A stretch of 34,498 nt of DNA from Bacteroidales bacterium UBA3388 (GCA_002358855.1 DEPQ01000031.1:15503-50000), one strand, 5' to 3'. Counted from the stretch's first letter, positions 21,863 to 30,566 are shown. A program made the numbers and translations. The notes: generated by a model from the letters alone, not told the origin.

Positions 21863-23281
21863 GTGAGAAAACTTGATAAGTTAATTATAAAATCTTATTT
21901 AGGACCTTTGGTGATGACTTTTGTGTTATCGCTATTTGTTTTTTTATTACAATTTCTTTGGAAACAAATAGAACAAATCATAGGTAAAGGTTTGGGAGCA
22001 GATGTTATTTTAGAACTTGTGTTATATGCTTGTGCTACGCTTGTACCTATGGCTTTGCCTTTGGCATTACTACTTGCCTCTATTATGACTCTTGGGAATT
22101 TTGGAGAAAAATATGAATTAGTTGCAATGAAAGCTGCAGGTGTTTCTCTTTGGAGAGTGTTGCGTCCTTTGATTGTAGTGAGTTTATTACTCTCTCTTAT
22201 GGCATTTTTCTTTTCAAATAATGTTATTCCAACGGCAAATAAAAAGTTGAAAACGATAATGTATGAGGTTAAAACAAAAAAACCTACTCTAAATATAAAA
22301 CCAAGTCAGTTTTATTCCGAAATAGAAAATTATACAATCAGAATTGGCTCAAAAGATAAGGAAGGGAAGAATATGAAAGACATAATTGTCTATGATCATA
22401 CAAAGGATTTAGGCAATATTAGTGTCACGATAGCAGATAGTGGACAGATGTATTCGGTTGATAATGGAAATACTTTGGTTTTTCGTTTGTTTTCGGGTTA
22501 TACTTTTGATGAAAACATAGAAGGGGAAAATATTTCTTCGCGTCCTTTAATGAGGTTAAATTTCCAAGAACAAACAATAAGGTTTGATGTTTCTGATTTT
22601 GCGTTTCAAGAAGCGGAAGAAGACAGATATGATGGACATTACAAAATGTTGGATATAGAGGCTTTGAATAGAAATTTAGATACCTTACATAAGAATGAAA
22701 ATCAAATAATAGAAATTGTTTCTCGTTTGGCGAAAGAAAATTTTTCAATAAATGTACAACAAGATGTCTCAAAAGACAATTTCTATTCTAAACTTGCTTC
22801 ACTTTCATTAGAAAGAAAACAAGATATAGAAAATATTACTACCAATAAGGTGGAGTTTTTGTCTAATGAAATAAATGCTAATCTTTTGCGATTAGTCAGT
22901 GAGCAAGATATGATAAGAAGACACGAAATAGAATTACATAGGAAATTTACTCTATCTGTAGCGTGCTTAATTCTTTTCTTTATTGGAGCTCCTCTTGGAG
23001 CGATTATTAGAAAAGGAGGTTTAGGAATGCCGATAGTAGTCTCTTCTTTGGCATTTATAATATATTATATAGTAGGAACAATGGGAGAAAATGCAGCACG
23101 AGAGCAAGAAATCCCTATTTGGTTAGGTATGTGGCTATCAACTTTGATTTTTTTGCCAGTAGGACTGTTCCTTACTGCAAAAGCAACTACTGATGCAGGA
23201 ATTATGAATGCAGAGGCATGGAGTAAAATGATAGAAAAAATAGTAAATAAAATAAAGAAAATATACAAAAAAACGAAATGA
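21863..23281 (+). CDS. LptF/LptG-family permease
   Basis: An inner-membrane subunit of the LptB2FG transporter, which extracts lipopolysaccharide and passes it to LptC. Helices at the N-terminus (LVMTFVLSLFVFLLQFLWKQ, then LYACATLVPMALPLALLLAS) are followed by a large periplasmic jellyroll domain (about 120-385) and a C-terminal helix group (VACLILFFIGAPLGAIIRKGGLG...). I start at GTG 21863, giving 472 residues beginning (M)RKLDKLIIKSYLGP, as in the family; an in-frame upstream TTG at 21818 would overlap the terminator and the -7 box. The stop overlaps the next gene by 4 bp (ATGA). Confidence 0.9.
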   Translation: MRKLDKLIIKSYLGPLVMTFVLSLFVFLLQFLWKQIEQIIGKGLGADVILELVLYACATLVPMALPLALLLASIMTLGNFGEKYELVAMKAAGVSLWRVLRPLIVVSLLLSLMAFFFSNNVIPTANKKLKTIMYEVKTKKPTLNIKPSQFYSEIENYTIRIGSKDKEGKNMKDIIVYDHTKDLGNISVTIADSGQMYSVDNGNTLVFRLFSGYTFDENIEGENISSRPLMRLNFQEQTIRFDVSDFAFQEAEEDRYDGHYKMLDIEALNRNLDTLHKNENQIIEIVSRLAKENFSINVQQDVSKDNFYSKLASLSLERKQDIENITTNKVEFLSNEINANLLRLVSEQDMIRRHEIELHRKFTLSVACLILFFIGAPLGAIIRKGGLGMPIVVSSLAFIIYYIVGTMGENAAREQEIPIWLGMWLSTLIFLPVGLFLTAKATTDAGIMNAEAWSKMIEKIVNKIKKIYKKTK

Positions 23282-24471
23282 AAATACTTCAATTTTGTTA
23301 TAAACCACCCTTTCCTGCTTTAGATGGAGGGAGTATGGGAATGCACTATATAACAGAAGGATTGATAAATAAAGGACATGAGGTTAAGGTTTTGAGTTTT
23401 CATTCTAAAAAACACCCTTGCTCAATTGATAAATTACCTAAGGAATATGTTGAAAAAACTCAGTTTGAAACAGTGTTTGTGGACTTGGATATAAAAATAC
23501 TTGGAGCATTGGTCGCTTGGTTGTGTGGAGAAAGTTATCACGTTAAGCGTTTTATCAATGATGAAATGAAACAAAAACTTGCTCAAATACTAAAAGCAGA
23601 GGACTTTGATGTGATTCAAGTTGAAAGTATTTTCCTTACACCATATCTTCCTTTGATGCGAAAACTTAGTAAGGCGAAAATCGTTCTTCGTGCACCGAAT
23701 ATAGAACACAAAATTTGGGAAAGGATATACAAAGCTACAAAAACTCCTTTCAAAAAAGGATATTTAAAACATTTAGCATTGACTTTGAAATACTATGAAC
23801 TCAATCACATTAACGATTATGACGCTGTCAGCCCCGTAACGCAAGTTGATGCAGATTTTTTTATAAGTCAAGGACTTAGAAAACCATGTAAAGGTATTCC
23901 TTTTGGAATGAATCCTCCTGAATTAATATCTGATGTTTTGGAAGAGCAGAATACAATTTTTCATATAGGTAGTATGAATTGGCATCCTAACGAACAAGGA
24001 ATTAAATGGTTTATAGAAGAGTGTTGGGATAATGTTCGTCAAGCGACTCCGCAGGTCCAAGCATATTTTGCAGGAAGATATATGCCTCAATGGTTGAAAA
24101 ATACTAATATAGAAGGAATTCATATTGTTGGAGAAGTTGAAGATAGTATTCGTTTTATGACAAGCAAACAAATAATGGTTGTTCCTTCGCTTAGTGGAAG
24201 CGGAATTAGAATTAAAATAATAGAAGCGATGAGCATTGGAAAAACTGTGGTTGCTACTTCAATTGCAGCGGAAGGTATAATGTATGAAGATAAAAAGAAT
24301 ATATTGATAGCAAACACTCCACAAGAGTTTGCTGATGCTATAAAGTTTTGTATAGAAAATCATTTGGAGTGTAAGAAAATAGGAGAAGAGGCTTACAAAC
24401 TTATTGCAGAAAAATACAGTAATGACCAAGTGGTTAATCAATTGTTAGCACTATATCAACAAATCTTATGA
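23278..24471 (+). CDS. GT4-family glycosyltransferase (first of two)
   Basis: Retaining GT-B glycosyltransferase of family 4. The N-terminal Rossmann half starts with the acceptor-side loop PPFPALDGGSMGMHYITEGL (residues about 9-28) and contains RAPNIEHKIWERI. The donor half contains SMNWHPNEQGIKWFIEE, AGRYMPQWL, and the donor-site EX7E-like motif SGSGIRIKIIEAMSIGKTVVATSIAAEG. At 397 residues it is full length. It is translationally coupled to the permease before it and the second GT4 after it (4-bp overlaps on both sides), pointing to synthesis of lipopolysaccharide or another envelope glycan. The sugar is unknown. Confidence 0.9.
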   Translation: MKILQFCYKPPFPALDGGSMGMHYITEGLINKGHEVKVLSFHSKKHPCSIDKLPKEYVEKTQFETVFVDLDIKILGALVAWLCGESYHVKRFINDEMKQKLAQILKAEDFDVIQVESIFLTPYLPLMRKLSKAKIVLRAPNIEHKIWERIYKATKTPFKKGYLKHLALTLKYYELNHINDYDAVSPVTQVDADFFISQGLRKPCKGIPFGMNPPELISDVLEEQNTIFHIGSMNWHPNEQGIKWFIEECWDNVRQATPQVQAYFAGRYMPQWLKNTNIEGIHIVGEVEDSIRFMTSKQIMVVPSLSGSGIRIKIIEAMSIGKTVVATSIAAEGIMYEDKKNILIANTPQEFADAIKFCIENHLECKKIGEEAYKLIAEKYSNDQVVNQLLALYQQIL

Positions 24472-25631
24472 AAGTAGCAGTGGTTTTAACAAGAGTACCT
24501 TTCCCTTTGATGAAAGGCGATAAATTAAGAGCCTATTATCAAATAAAGGAATTGGCTAAAAAACACGATGTTTATCTTTTTTGCCTAAACTATAAAGATG
24601 AAGAAATAAAGGCAAGAGAAGAACTATCGAAATATTGTAAAACCATACATATAGAAAAATTAAATCTCTTTACAAGTTTATTTAGAGTCGGATTGTCAAT
24701 CTTTGGAAATCTACCTTTTCAAACAGCGTTTTATGATTCTAAAACAGCGAAAAAAAAATTTAAATCTTTCATTGAGGAAAATAAAATAGAGCTTTGTTAT
24801 TTCCAATTTGTAAGATTGGCTCCATACGCAAAGAAAATCAAAACTAAAAAAGTATTAGATTTTCAGGATACTTTGTCTATGAATATGAAACGAAGAGCTG
24901 ATAAATCTAGATTGTTAGAAAAATTTTTGTTTAGAATAGAAGCAAAACGTTTAGCAAAGTATGAAAGCGAAATGTTTAATCTATTTGATTCTCTTACAAT
25001 AATTACCGAAGCGGATAGAGAACTCTTGCAAAGTCCAAGAAAAAAAGAAGTCCATATTATACCAAATGGAGTTGCAGAATCTTATTTTACTTATCCTCAG
25101 CCTGAGGAAAAAACATTTGATTTGTTGTTTAGCGGAGCAATGAGTTATGCTCCAAATATTGATGCAGCAGAATATTTGATTAAAGAAATAATGCCACTTG
25201 TTTGGGAAAAGAAACCTAATGTAAAAATTGCGATTGCAGGAGGAGGTGCACCTGTTTCTTTGAAAAAAATGGCAAATGAAAAAATAATAATGCCGGGTTG
25301 GGTAGATGATATGAAAGAATACTACTCTCAATCAAAGATATTTATTGCTCCAATGCAGATTGGAACGGGACTTCAAAATAAATTGCTTGAAGCAATGGCT
25401 ATGAAAATGCCATGTATTACTAGTCCACTTGCAAATTACGCCCTAAAAGCAAAAGATAAAGAAGAAATCCTTATTGCAAACACAGCAAGAGAATACGCAG
25501 ACTATATAATAGAACTCTTAGATAATAAAGAATTAGCACAAAACATAGCAAATAAAGGAAAAGACTATGTTTTCAATCAATATAGTTGGCAAACAAATTG
25601 CGAAAAACTTTCAGATATTTTTATGAATTAA
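24468..25631 (+). CDS. GT4-family glycosyltransferase (second of two)
   Basis: A second GT-B family 4 glycosyltransferase of similar plan: acceptor loop VPFPLMKGDKLRAYYQIKEL (about 9-28), FQDTLSMNMKRRA, a donor-binding region with LLFSGAMSYAPNIDAAEYLI, and the EX7E-like motif GTGLQNKLLEAMAMKMPCIT. The layout and the shared end phrase (ILIANT..E.AD.I) suggest that the two GT4 genes arose by duplication, but identity is low. It overlaps the preceding gene by 4 bp. Its 3' end overlaps the convergent cdaA gene by 11 bp, with no terminator between. Confidence 0.9.
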   Translation: MKVAVVLTRVPFPLMKGDKLRAYYQIKELAKKHDVYLFCLNYKDEEIKAREELSKYCKTIHIEKLNLFTSLFRVGLSIFGNLPFQTAFYDSKTAKKKFKSFIEENKIELCYFQFVRLAPYAKKIKTKKVLDFQDTLSMNMKRRADKSRLLEKFLFRIEAKRLAKYESEMFNLFDSLTIITEADRELLQSPRKKEVHIIPNGVAESYFTYPQPEEKTFDLLFSGAMSYAPNIDAAEYLIKEIMPLVWEKKPNVKIAIAGGGAPVSLKKMANEKIIMPGWVDDMKEYYSQSKIFIAPMQIGTGLQNKLLEAMAMKMPCITSPLANYALKAKDKEEILIANTAREYADYIIELLDNKELAQNIANKGKDYVFNQYSWQTNCEKLSDIFMN

Positions 25632-26412
25632 ACTCTTTGTCGAGGTAAGTTTGCAATTCATCAATGCTTATGCCGTGTCGAACAAGTCCTTGTTTGACAA
25701 CAGATATTTTTCCAGTCTGTTCGCTTACTATTACAGAAATAGCATCAGTTGTTTCAGTAATTCCTATTGCAGAACGATGTCTTAAACCCATTGAAGCAGG
25801 TATATTATTGTTTTTACTTACAGGTAAAATACAACGAGCAGCGAGAATTTTGTTGTCTTTTATTACCACAGCACCATCATGCAAAGGAGTGTTTTTGAAA
25901 AATATTGTTTCCAAAAGTTGAGAGTTTATGTCCGATTCAAACATATCACCTGTTTGAATAATTTGTTCTAAGGGATTAGTTTTGCAAACAACGATTAGCG
26001 CACCTGTATAAGACTGTGAAAGATGATTACAAGCCAATACTATTGAAGAAACGTCTAAATTATTCTTTGAATGTTTGTTTGTTTTCCAAAAAACAAGTTT
26101 TTTCCATTTGTCAAGAAAGCCATTTGAACCTAAAAGAATAAGAAAACGTCTGATTTCACTCTGAAATATTACTATAAGAGCAATTACTCCTACGGAAATG
26201 AATTGGTCTAAAATTTCTGTGAGTAGTTTCATGTCTAAAAACTTCACAATAGCACTCGCAATGTAAACAAGAATGAATCCAATGAGGATATTTAAAGCAT
26301 TTGTTCCTTTAAGAAGTTTGTAAAGGTAATAGAATAAAACGGCAACTAATAGAATATCTACAAAATCTATTATTCTAAATGAAGGTAAGCCTTGAATAAT
26401 GTTTAATATCAT
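25621..26412 (-). CDS. cdaA: diadenylate cyclase (c-di-AMP synthase)
   Basis: Membrane-bound CdaA, making c-di-AMP from two ATP. Three N-terminal transmembrane helices (about 16-31, 39-57 and 70-85) precede the DisA_N domain. The active-site motifs are both present: DGA at 179-181 (LHDGAVVI) and RHRSA at 211-215 (GLRHRSAIG). At 263 residues it is full length. The start ATG overlaps the end of folP by 4 bp, an arrangement known in Bacteroidota. There is no CdaR regulator nearby, as expected in this phylum. Confidence 0.95.
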   Translation of the reverse strand: MILNIIQGLPSFRIIDFVDILLVAVLFYYLYKLLKGTNALNILIGFILVYIASAIVKFLDMKLLTEILDQFISVGVIALIVIFQSEIRRFLILLGSNGFLDKWKKLVFWKTNKHSKNNLDVSSIVLACNHLSQSYTGALIVVCKTNPLEQIIQTGDMFESDINSQLLETIFFKNTPLHDGAVVIKDNKILAARCILPVSKNNNIPASMGLRHRSAIGITETTDAISVIVSEQTGKISVVKQGLVRHGISIDELQTYLDKEFNS

Positions 26413-27263
26413 TGTTTTAAGTATTTTTTATATTCGTTAAATAATTTAATACATTGTTTAGCTTCTTTAATATCATGGACCCTTAAAATATTTGCTCCAT
26501 TCAATAGTGCAAAAGCGTGGAGAAATGTTGTGCCATTAAGAGAATGTTCAGCAGTTGTGTCAAGAGTTTTGTAAATCATACTCTTTCGAGAAATTCCAGT
26601 AAGAATTGGTAAATTGAAAATTTGAAATTCTTTTTGTCGAGCAAGTAAAAGATAATTATCTTCTACTGTTTTGCCAAATCCAAAACCTAAATCCAAAATT
26701 ATATCCTTTGCTCCATAGTCATATAAAGCATTTATTCTTTGAGAAAAATACTGACTTAGTTCTATTATTTGATTCTTGTATTCTGCTTTTTCCTTAAAAT
26801 GAGTTAAAATGTAAGGAACGTTTAATTCTCCAACCGTTTTTAGCATTTGAGAATCAAATTCTCCGCCAGAAATATCATTGATTATATCTGCTCCATTGTC
26901 GATTACGGCTCGTGCAACCTCAGACCAAACAGTATCAATTGAAATAATAATATCAGGAAATTGATTTCTTATTTCTTTTAAAACAGGAATAATTTTTGTG
27001 ATTTCTTCTTTTGCTTCTGTTAATTTAGCACCAGGTCGAGTACTACAAGCTCCTATGTCAATTATATCAGAGCCTTGTTCTATCAAATCTTTAACTCTTT
27101 GAAGTGCTTGTGGAATTTTGGTATATTTTCCTCCATCAAAAAAAGAATCTTCAGTAATATTTACTATTCCCATAAGCTTTGGACTTGATAAGTCAAAAAC
27201 TTTTTTTTTGCAAATAATACTTTGCTTTCTGAAAAATGTTGTAATTTTACCCTCGCTAAACAT
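26409..27263 (-). CDS. folP: dihydropteroate synthase
   Basis: Folate-pathway enzyme joining p-aminobenzoate to dihydropterin pyrophosphate, the target of sulfonamides. Signature motifs: LMGIVNITEDSFFDGGKY (30-47), IIDIGACSTRPGA (67-79), SIDTVWSEVARAVIDNGADIINDISGG, ILDLGFGFGKT and GISRKSMI. At 284 residues it is full length. The ATG at 27263 fits a -7 box 20 bp upstream. It forms a two-gene unit with cdaA and is divergent from the DUF1599 gene. Confidence 0.95.
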   Translation of the reverse strand: MFSEGKITTFFRKQSIICKKKVFDLSSPKLMGIVNITEDSFFDGGKYTKIPQALQRVKDLIEQGSDIIDIGACSTRPGAKLTEAKEEITKIIPVLKEIRNQFPDIIISIDTVWSEVARAVIDNGADIINDISGGEFDSQMLKTVGELNVPYILTHFKEKAEYKNQIIELSQYFSQRINALYDYGAKDIILDLGFGFGKTVEDNYLLLARQKEFQIFNLPILTGISRKSMIYKTLDTTAEHSLNGTTFLHAFALLNGANILRVHDIKEAKQCIKLFNEYKKYLKQ

Positions 27264-27282
27264 TTTAATTTTTTTAACCGCA

Positions 27283-27290
27283 CAAAGATA
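27283..27290 (-). promoter_or_regulatory. folP-cdaA promoter
   Basis: TATCTTTG on the minus strand (27290 to 27283) matches the -7 box. It gives a leader of about 12 nt. The divergent gene starts at 27300, so its promoter must lie inside the 5' end of folP; TAATTTTA at 27242-27249 is a weak candidate. Confidence 0.6.
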
Positions 27291-27299
27291 ATAAAAATT

Positions 27300-27836
27300 A
27301 TGAATAATACTAACGTAGAATACGATAATGTTATAAAAAAGTGTAGAGAATTGTTTGAAGCAAAACTCTCTGACTATGGTTCTTCTTGGAGAATTTTACG
27401 ACTTTCTTCACTTACAGACCAAATATTTATAAAAGCATCAAGGATTAGAAGCATTCAAGAATCAGGAACACAGATGATAGAAGAGGGAATAGTTTCGGAG
27501 TTTATAGGAATGATAAACTATGGAATTATTGCACTGATTCAAATAGAAATGAAAGATAATAACGAAATGGATTTAGCAGTTGATAAGGCTATGTCTTTGT
27601 ATGACAAATATGCAAACCTTACTAAAAATCTTATGTTGAAGAAAAATCACGATTATTCAGAGGCTTGGAGAGATATGAGAGTGAGTTCTATTACAGATTT
27701 AATACTTATGAAGATTCTTCGTTTGAAACAAATAGAAGATAATCAAGGAAAGACAAAGGTAAGTGAGGGTGTGGATGCTAATTATCAAGATATAGTAAAT
27801 TATTCAGTATTTGCGTGTATTAAATTAGGATTATAA
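27300..27836 (+). CDS. double-DUF1599 protein
   Basis: A conserved Bacteroidota protein made of two DUF1599 (nucleotide modification associated domain 1) repeats. Repeat 1 (about 8-85): CRELFEAKLSDYGSSWRILR, SLTDQIFIKASRIRSIQE, EFIGMINYGIIALIQ. Repeat 2 (about 97-178): NLMLKKNHDYSEAWRDMRVS, SITDLILMKILRLKQIE, YQDIVNYSVFACIKL. The matching K..DY...WR..R.SS.TD pattern shows internal duplication. Its biochemical role is unknown. I start at ATG 27300 (178 residues), because the open frame back to 27222 runs antisense through the folP start and encodes nothing family-like. The stop overlaps the next ATG by one base. Confidence 0.88.
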   Translation: MNNTNVEYDNVIKKCRELFEAKLSDYGSSWRILRLSSLTDQIFIKASRIRSIQESGTQMIEEGIVSEFIGMINYGIIALIQIEMKDNNEMDLAVDKAMSLYDKYANLTKNLMLKKNHDYSEAWRDMRVSSITDLILMKILRLKQIEDNQGKTKVSEGVDANYQDIVNYSVFACIKLGL

Positions 27837-28960
27837 TGAAAGCAATCAGCGTTTTATTAAGAGCAATCTTTGGAGGAGTATTTATTTTCTCTGGTTTCGT
27901 AAAAGCAGTTGACCCTTGGGGAACAGCATATAAAATAGAAGAATATATTTACGTTTTCGGAATGAATTGGATTGTTGATTCAATGCCGTGGATTTCGATA
28001 CTATTATCAATTATTCTTTGTTCCTTAGAATTTATGATAGGAGTATTGATTTTCTTTGGCTTTTTCCCAAAACTTTCCAAATATTCTTCGGTAATAATTA
28101 TGGCATTCTTTACAGTATTGACCTTAATCGATGCTTTAACTAATAAAGTAGATGATTGTGGTTGCTTTGGTGACGCAATAAAACTAACTAATTGGCAAAC
28201 ATTTTGGAAGAATATTGTTTTAGATGTGCTTTTGGCAGGAATTATTCTTATCGAAAGAAAAATGGAATTTGGAGTAAGTAAGGTTAATTCAAAACTTCTT
28301 ACCTCAGTATTTGGAGTATTTATTCTTTTCTTCTCAATTTATAGTTCTGTCTATGAGCCTGTGATTGATTTTAGAGCATGGGAAGTAGGCAATCAAATGG
28401 TACCTGTGGGTGATGACGTAACTCCTCCGATTAGTTATGCGAAATATAAAAATAATTCAACAGGAGAAGTTAAGGAATTTACTATGGAGAAACTTATGGA
28501 AGAGTATAAAGTAAACCAAGACTTTTCAAAACAATGGACGTTTATTGATTCCAGAGTGGAAAATACTAATACAGTTGCGGCAGACGGCTTTTCGCTAACT
28601 CTTTTAGATATGGGAGAGGAAGATGAAACGATAGAAATTCTTTCAGATACTACTTCCGATTTATATATGATTACTTCCTATAATTTACTTAAAGCAAACG
28701 AAAAAGGGGTAAATAGAATATTGGATTATTGTGAAAAATTAATAGAAAAAGGCAATAGGGTTATAGTTGTAACTGCATCAAATACTGAAGGTTGTTCTAA
28801 GTTTTTGGAAAAATATCCTAAGTCTCAAAACTTTTTGATTTACTCCTCTGACGACAAATCTATAAAAACGATTCTTCGTTCAAATCCTGGATTGATTCAA
28901 ATCTCAAAAGGGAAGGTGGAAAACAAGTGGTCGTGGAGAAGTTTGCCTGAAATTGAATGA
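27836..28960 (+). CDS. BT_3928-like membrane protein with DoxX/MauE domain
   Basis: A membrane protein of the BT_3928 family, found next to folP and DUF1599 genes in Bacteroidales. Residues 1-140 form a four-helix DoxX/MauE-like domain (LLRAIFGGVFIFSGFVKAVDP at the start) with the Cys pair Cys108-Gly-Cys110 in DDCGCFGD. A fifth helix lies at about 152-171. The C-terminal 200 residues have a thioredoxin-like look (VIVVTASNTEGCSKFLEKYP, FLIYSSDDKSIKTIL) but no CxxC. A redox or quinone-linked envelope role is possible but unproven. The gene overlaps its neighbours by 1 and 4 bp. Confidence 0.85.
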   Translation: MKAISVLLRAIFGGVFIFSGFVKAVDPWGTAYKIEEYIYVFGMNWIVDSMPWISILLSIILCSLEFMIGVLIFFGFFPKLSKYSSVIIMAFFTVLTLIDALTNKVDDCGCFGDAIKLTNWQTFWKNIVLDVLLAGIILIERKMEFGVSKVNSKLLTSVFGVFILFFSIYSSVYEPVIDFRAWEVGNQMVPVGDDVTPPISYAKYKNNSTGEVKEFTMEKLMEEYKVNQDFSKQWTFIDSRVENTNTVAADGFSLTLLDMGEEDETIEILSDTTSDLYMITSYNLLKANEKGVNRILDYCEKLIEKGNRVIVVTASNTEGCSKFLEKYPKSQNFLIYSSDDKSIKTILRSNPGLIQISKGKVENKWSWRSLPEIE

Positions 28961-29922
28961 TAAAGTACATACTTAAAAAAATTGCTTACGGATTTTTGGT
29001 AATGTTTGGAGTAATAACACTCGTGTTTGTGTTATTTAACATCTTACCTGGTGATCCTGCGAGAATGATGCTTGGACAAAGAGCCGATGAGAAAAGTATT
29101 GAGGCAATACATAAAGAATTAGGATTAGACAAACCCTTACATCACCAATATTGTAAGTATATCTATGATTTAAGTCATTTTGATTTAAGACGAAGTTATC
29201 AAAGTGGAAAACCTGTTGTTGATATTCTCAAAGAGGCTTTCCCAAATACTATTTATCTTGCTTTACTTAGTATAGTGATAGCCTTTGTTCTTGGGGTGAC
29301 GCTTGGCGCTTTGGCGGCGGTTTTTAAAGATGGGTGGTTGGAAAAGATTATTTTAGTTGTTACTTCTCTTGGAATGAGTCTGCCATCTTTTTTTGCTGCT
29401 ATTTTAATTGCATGGGTATTTGCTTTTCTTTTGGCAGATTATACAGGTCTTTCTATGTTTGGAAGCCTTTGGAGTGTTGATGATTTTGGAGAAGGAGAGT
29501 ATTTGAGTTTGAAAAACATTATTTTGCCTGCAATAACCTTAGGAATACGTCCTTTGGCTGTAATAACAGAATTGACAAAAAGCACAATGAAAGAAGTGCT
29601 TGAACAAGATTACATTCGTACAGCAAAGGCAAAAGGGTTGAGTAATTTTAAAATAATTTATTCTCATGCTCTAAGAAACACTCTAAACCCTATTGTGAGT
29701 TCAATAAGTGGCTGGGTTGCATCTTTGATTGCAGGAGCGGTGTTTGTGGAATACATATTTGATTGGAAAGGAGTAGGGGTTGTGATTGTTGATAGTTTAG
29801 AAAAATATGACTTTCCTGTGCTTATGGGTGCTTTAATAGTGATTTGTGTAATACTAATTATTATAAACGTAGTTACAGATATAATTTACGCACTCTTAGA
29901 CCCAAGAGTGCGTATTAAATAA
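28957..29922 (+). CDS. ABC transporter permease, DppB/OppB type
   Basis: Inner-membrane permease of a peptide/nickel-type ABC importer. Six helices; the N-terminus ILKKIAYGFLVMFGVITLVF and NILPGDPARMMLGQ are typical of DppB. The cytoplasmic EAA loop that contacts the ATPase reads LEQDYIRTAKAKGLSNFKII (about 216-235), followed by RNTLNPIVSSISGWVASLIAGAVFVEYIF. At 321 residues it is full length. It is an orphan here: no DppC, binding protein or ATPases are in the window. It is the last gene of the DUF1599 operon (4-bp overlap). A perfect 11-bp hairpin lies in its last codons. Confidence 0.9.
   Translation: MIKYILKKIAYGFLVMFGVITLVFVLFNILPGDPARMMLGQRADEKSIEAIHKELGLDKPLHHQYCKYIYDLSHFDLRRSYQSGKPVVDILKEAFPNTIYLALLSIVIAFVLGVTLGALAAVFKDGWLEKIILVVTSLGMSLPSFFAAILIAWVFAFLLADYTGLSMFGSLWSVDDFGEGEYLSLKNIILPAITLGIRPLAVITELTKSTMKEVLEQDYIRTAKAKGLSNFKIIYSHALRNTLNPIVSSISGWVASLIAGAVFVEYIFDWKGVGVVIVDSLEKYDFPVLMGALIVICVILIIINVVTDIIYALLDPRVRIK
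29887..29914. terminator. terminator-like hairpin inside the 3' end of the permease gene
   Basis: Perfect 11-bp stem TACGCACTCTT / AAGAGTGCGTA (29887-29897 and 29904-29914) with loop AGACCC. It lies within the last codons (ALLDPRVRIK), just before the stop of the permease, which abuts the stop of the convergent nitroreductase gene. There is no proper T run on either side, so termination may be weak. Confidence 0.6.
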
Positions 29923-30516
29923 CTACCATTTATTCCAGTGTATTCTATCTTCCTTCCATTTATCCTTTGGCTCTTGCTCTTTTTCTCTCACTCCAATAGG
30001 AATAATATTAAGAGGAACGATGTTGTCTGGTAGAGATAAAAGGTTTTTTAGAGCCTCTACTCTTTCTGGATTAGGATAAACTCCGCACCAAACAGCACCT
30101 AAACCCATTGAATGAGCTGCTAAAAGAATGTTTTCAGTTGCAGCCGAGCAGTCTTGTACCCAAAATTCTTGTACATCACCACCTAAAGTAAGATTCATAT
30201 CACCACAAACAATTATTGCACAAGAAGCCTTCTTTACCATACCAGCATTTTTAAATTCATCGCCGATTTTTCCCATCAAGTCTTTGTCGTCAATTACTAT
30301 AAACTCCCAAGGTTGTTTGTTTACAGCACTTGGAGCAGACATTCCTGCTTTTAGCAATGTCATTATTTGGTCTTTTTCTACTTTTTGGTCAGAATAAGAA
30401 CGAATACTTGTACGATTGAAAATTGTTTCCAAAGTAGGATTTATTTCTGTTTGTGCAACAGATATGCCACTCATTAAAACAAGGACAAAAATCAATAAAA
30501 AATTTTTAATTTTCAT
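29923..30516 (-). CDS. nitroreductase-family flavoprotein with signal peptide
   Basis: FMN-dependent nitroreductase-family oxidoreductase. The core is clear: NRTSIRSYSDQKVEKDQIMTLL (34-55) with the FMN-phosphate Arg/Ser, SAPSAVNKQPWEFIVID (near 60-76) and LGAVWCGVYP (about 138-147). The first 21 residues are a convincing Sec signal peptide (hydrophobic core FLLIFVLVLMSGI, cleavage after SVAQ), so the enzyme is probably periplasmic, unlike most relatives. It is 197 residues long including the signal. The stop codons of this gene and the convergent permease touch. I see only a weak -7 candidate (TAAATTTA) on the minus strand upstream. Confidence 0.88.
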   Translation of the reverse strand: MKIKNFLLIFVLVLMSGISVAQTEINPTLETIFNRTSIRSYSDQKVEKDQIMTLLKAGMSAPSAVNKQPWEFIVIDDKDLMGKIGDEFKNAGMVKKASCAIIVCGDMNLTLGGDVQEFWVQDCSAATENILLAAHSMGLGAVWCGVYPNPERVEALKNLLSLPDNIVPLNIIPIGVREKEQEPKDKWKEDRIHWNKW

Positions 30517-30566
30517 AGAAATAATAAATTTAAGTTTGGAATAAAACGAATAATATGCTCATTTAA

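Noticed and set aside
27222..27299. Longer N-terminus for the DUF1599 protein
   Set aside because: It runs antisense through the folP start and its promoter and has no family-like residues; ATG 27300 fits the family.
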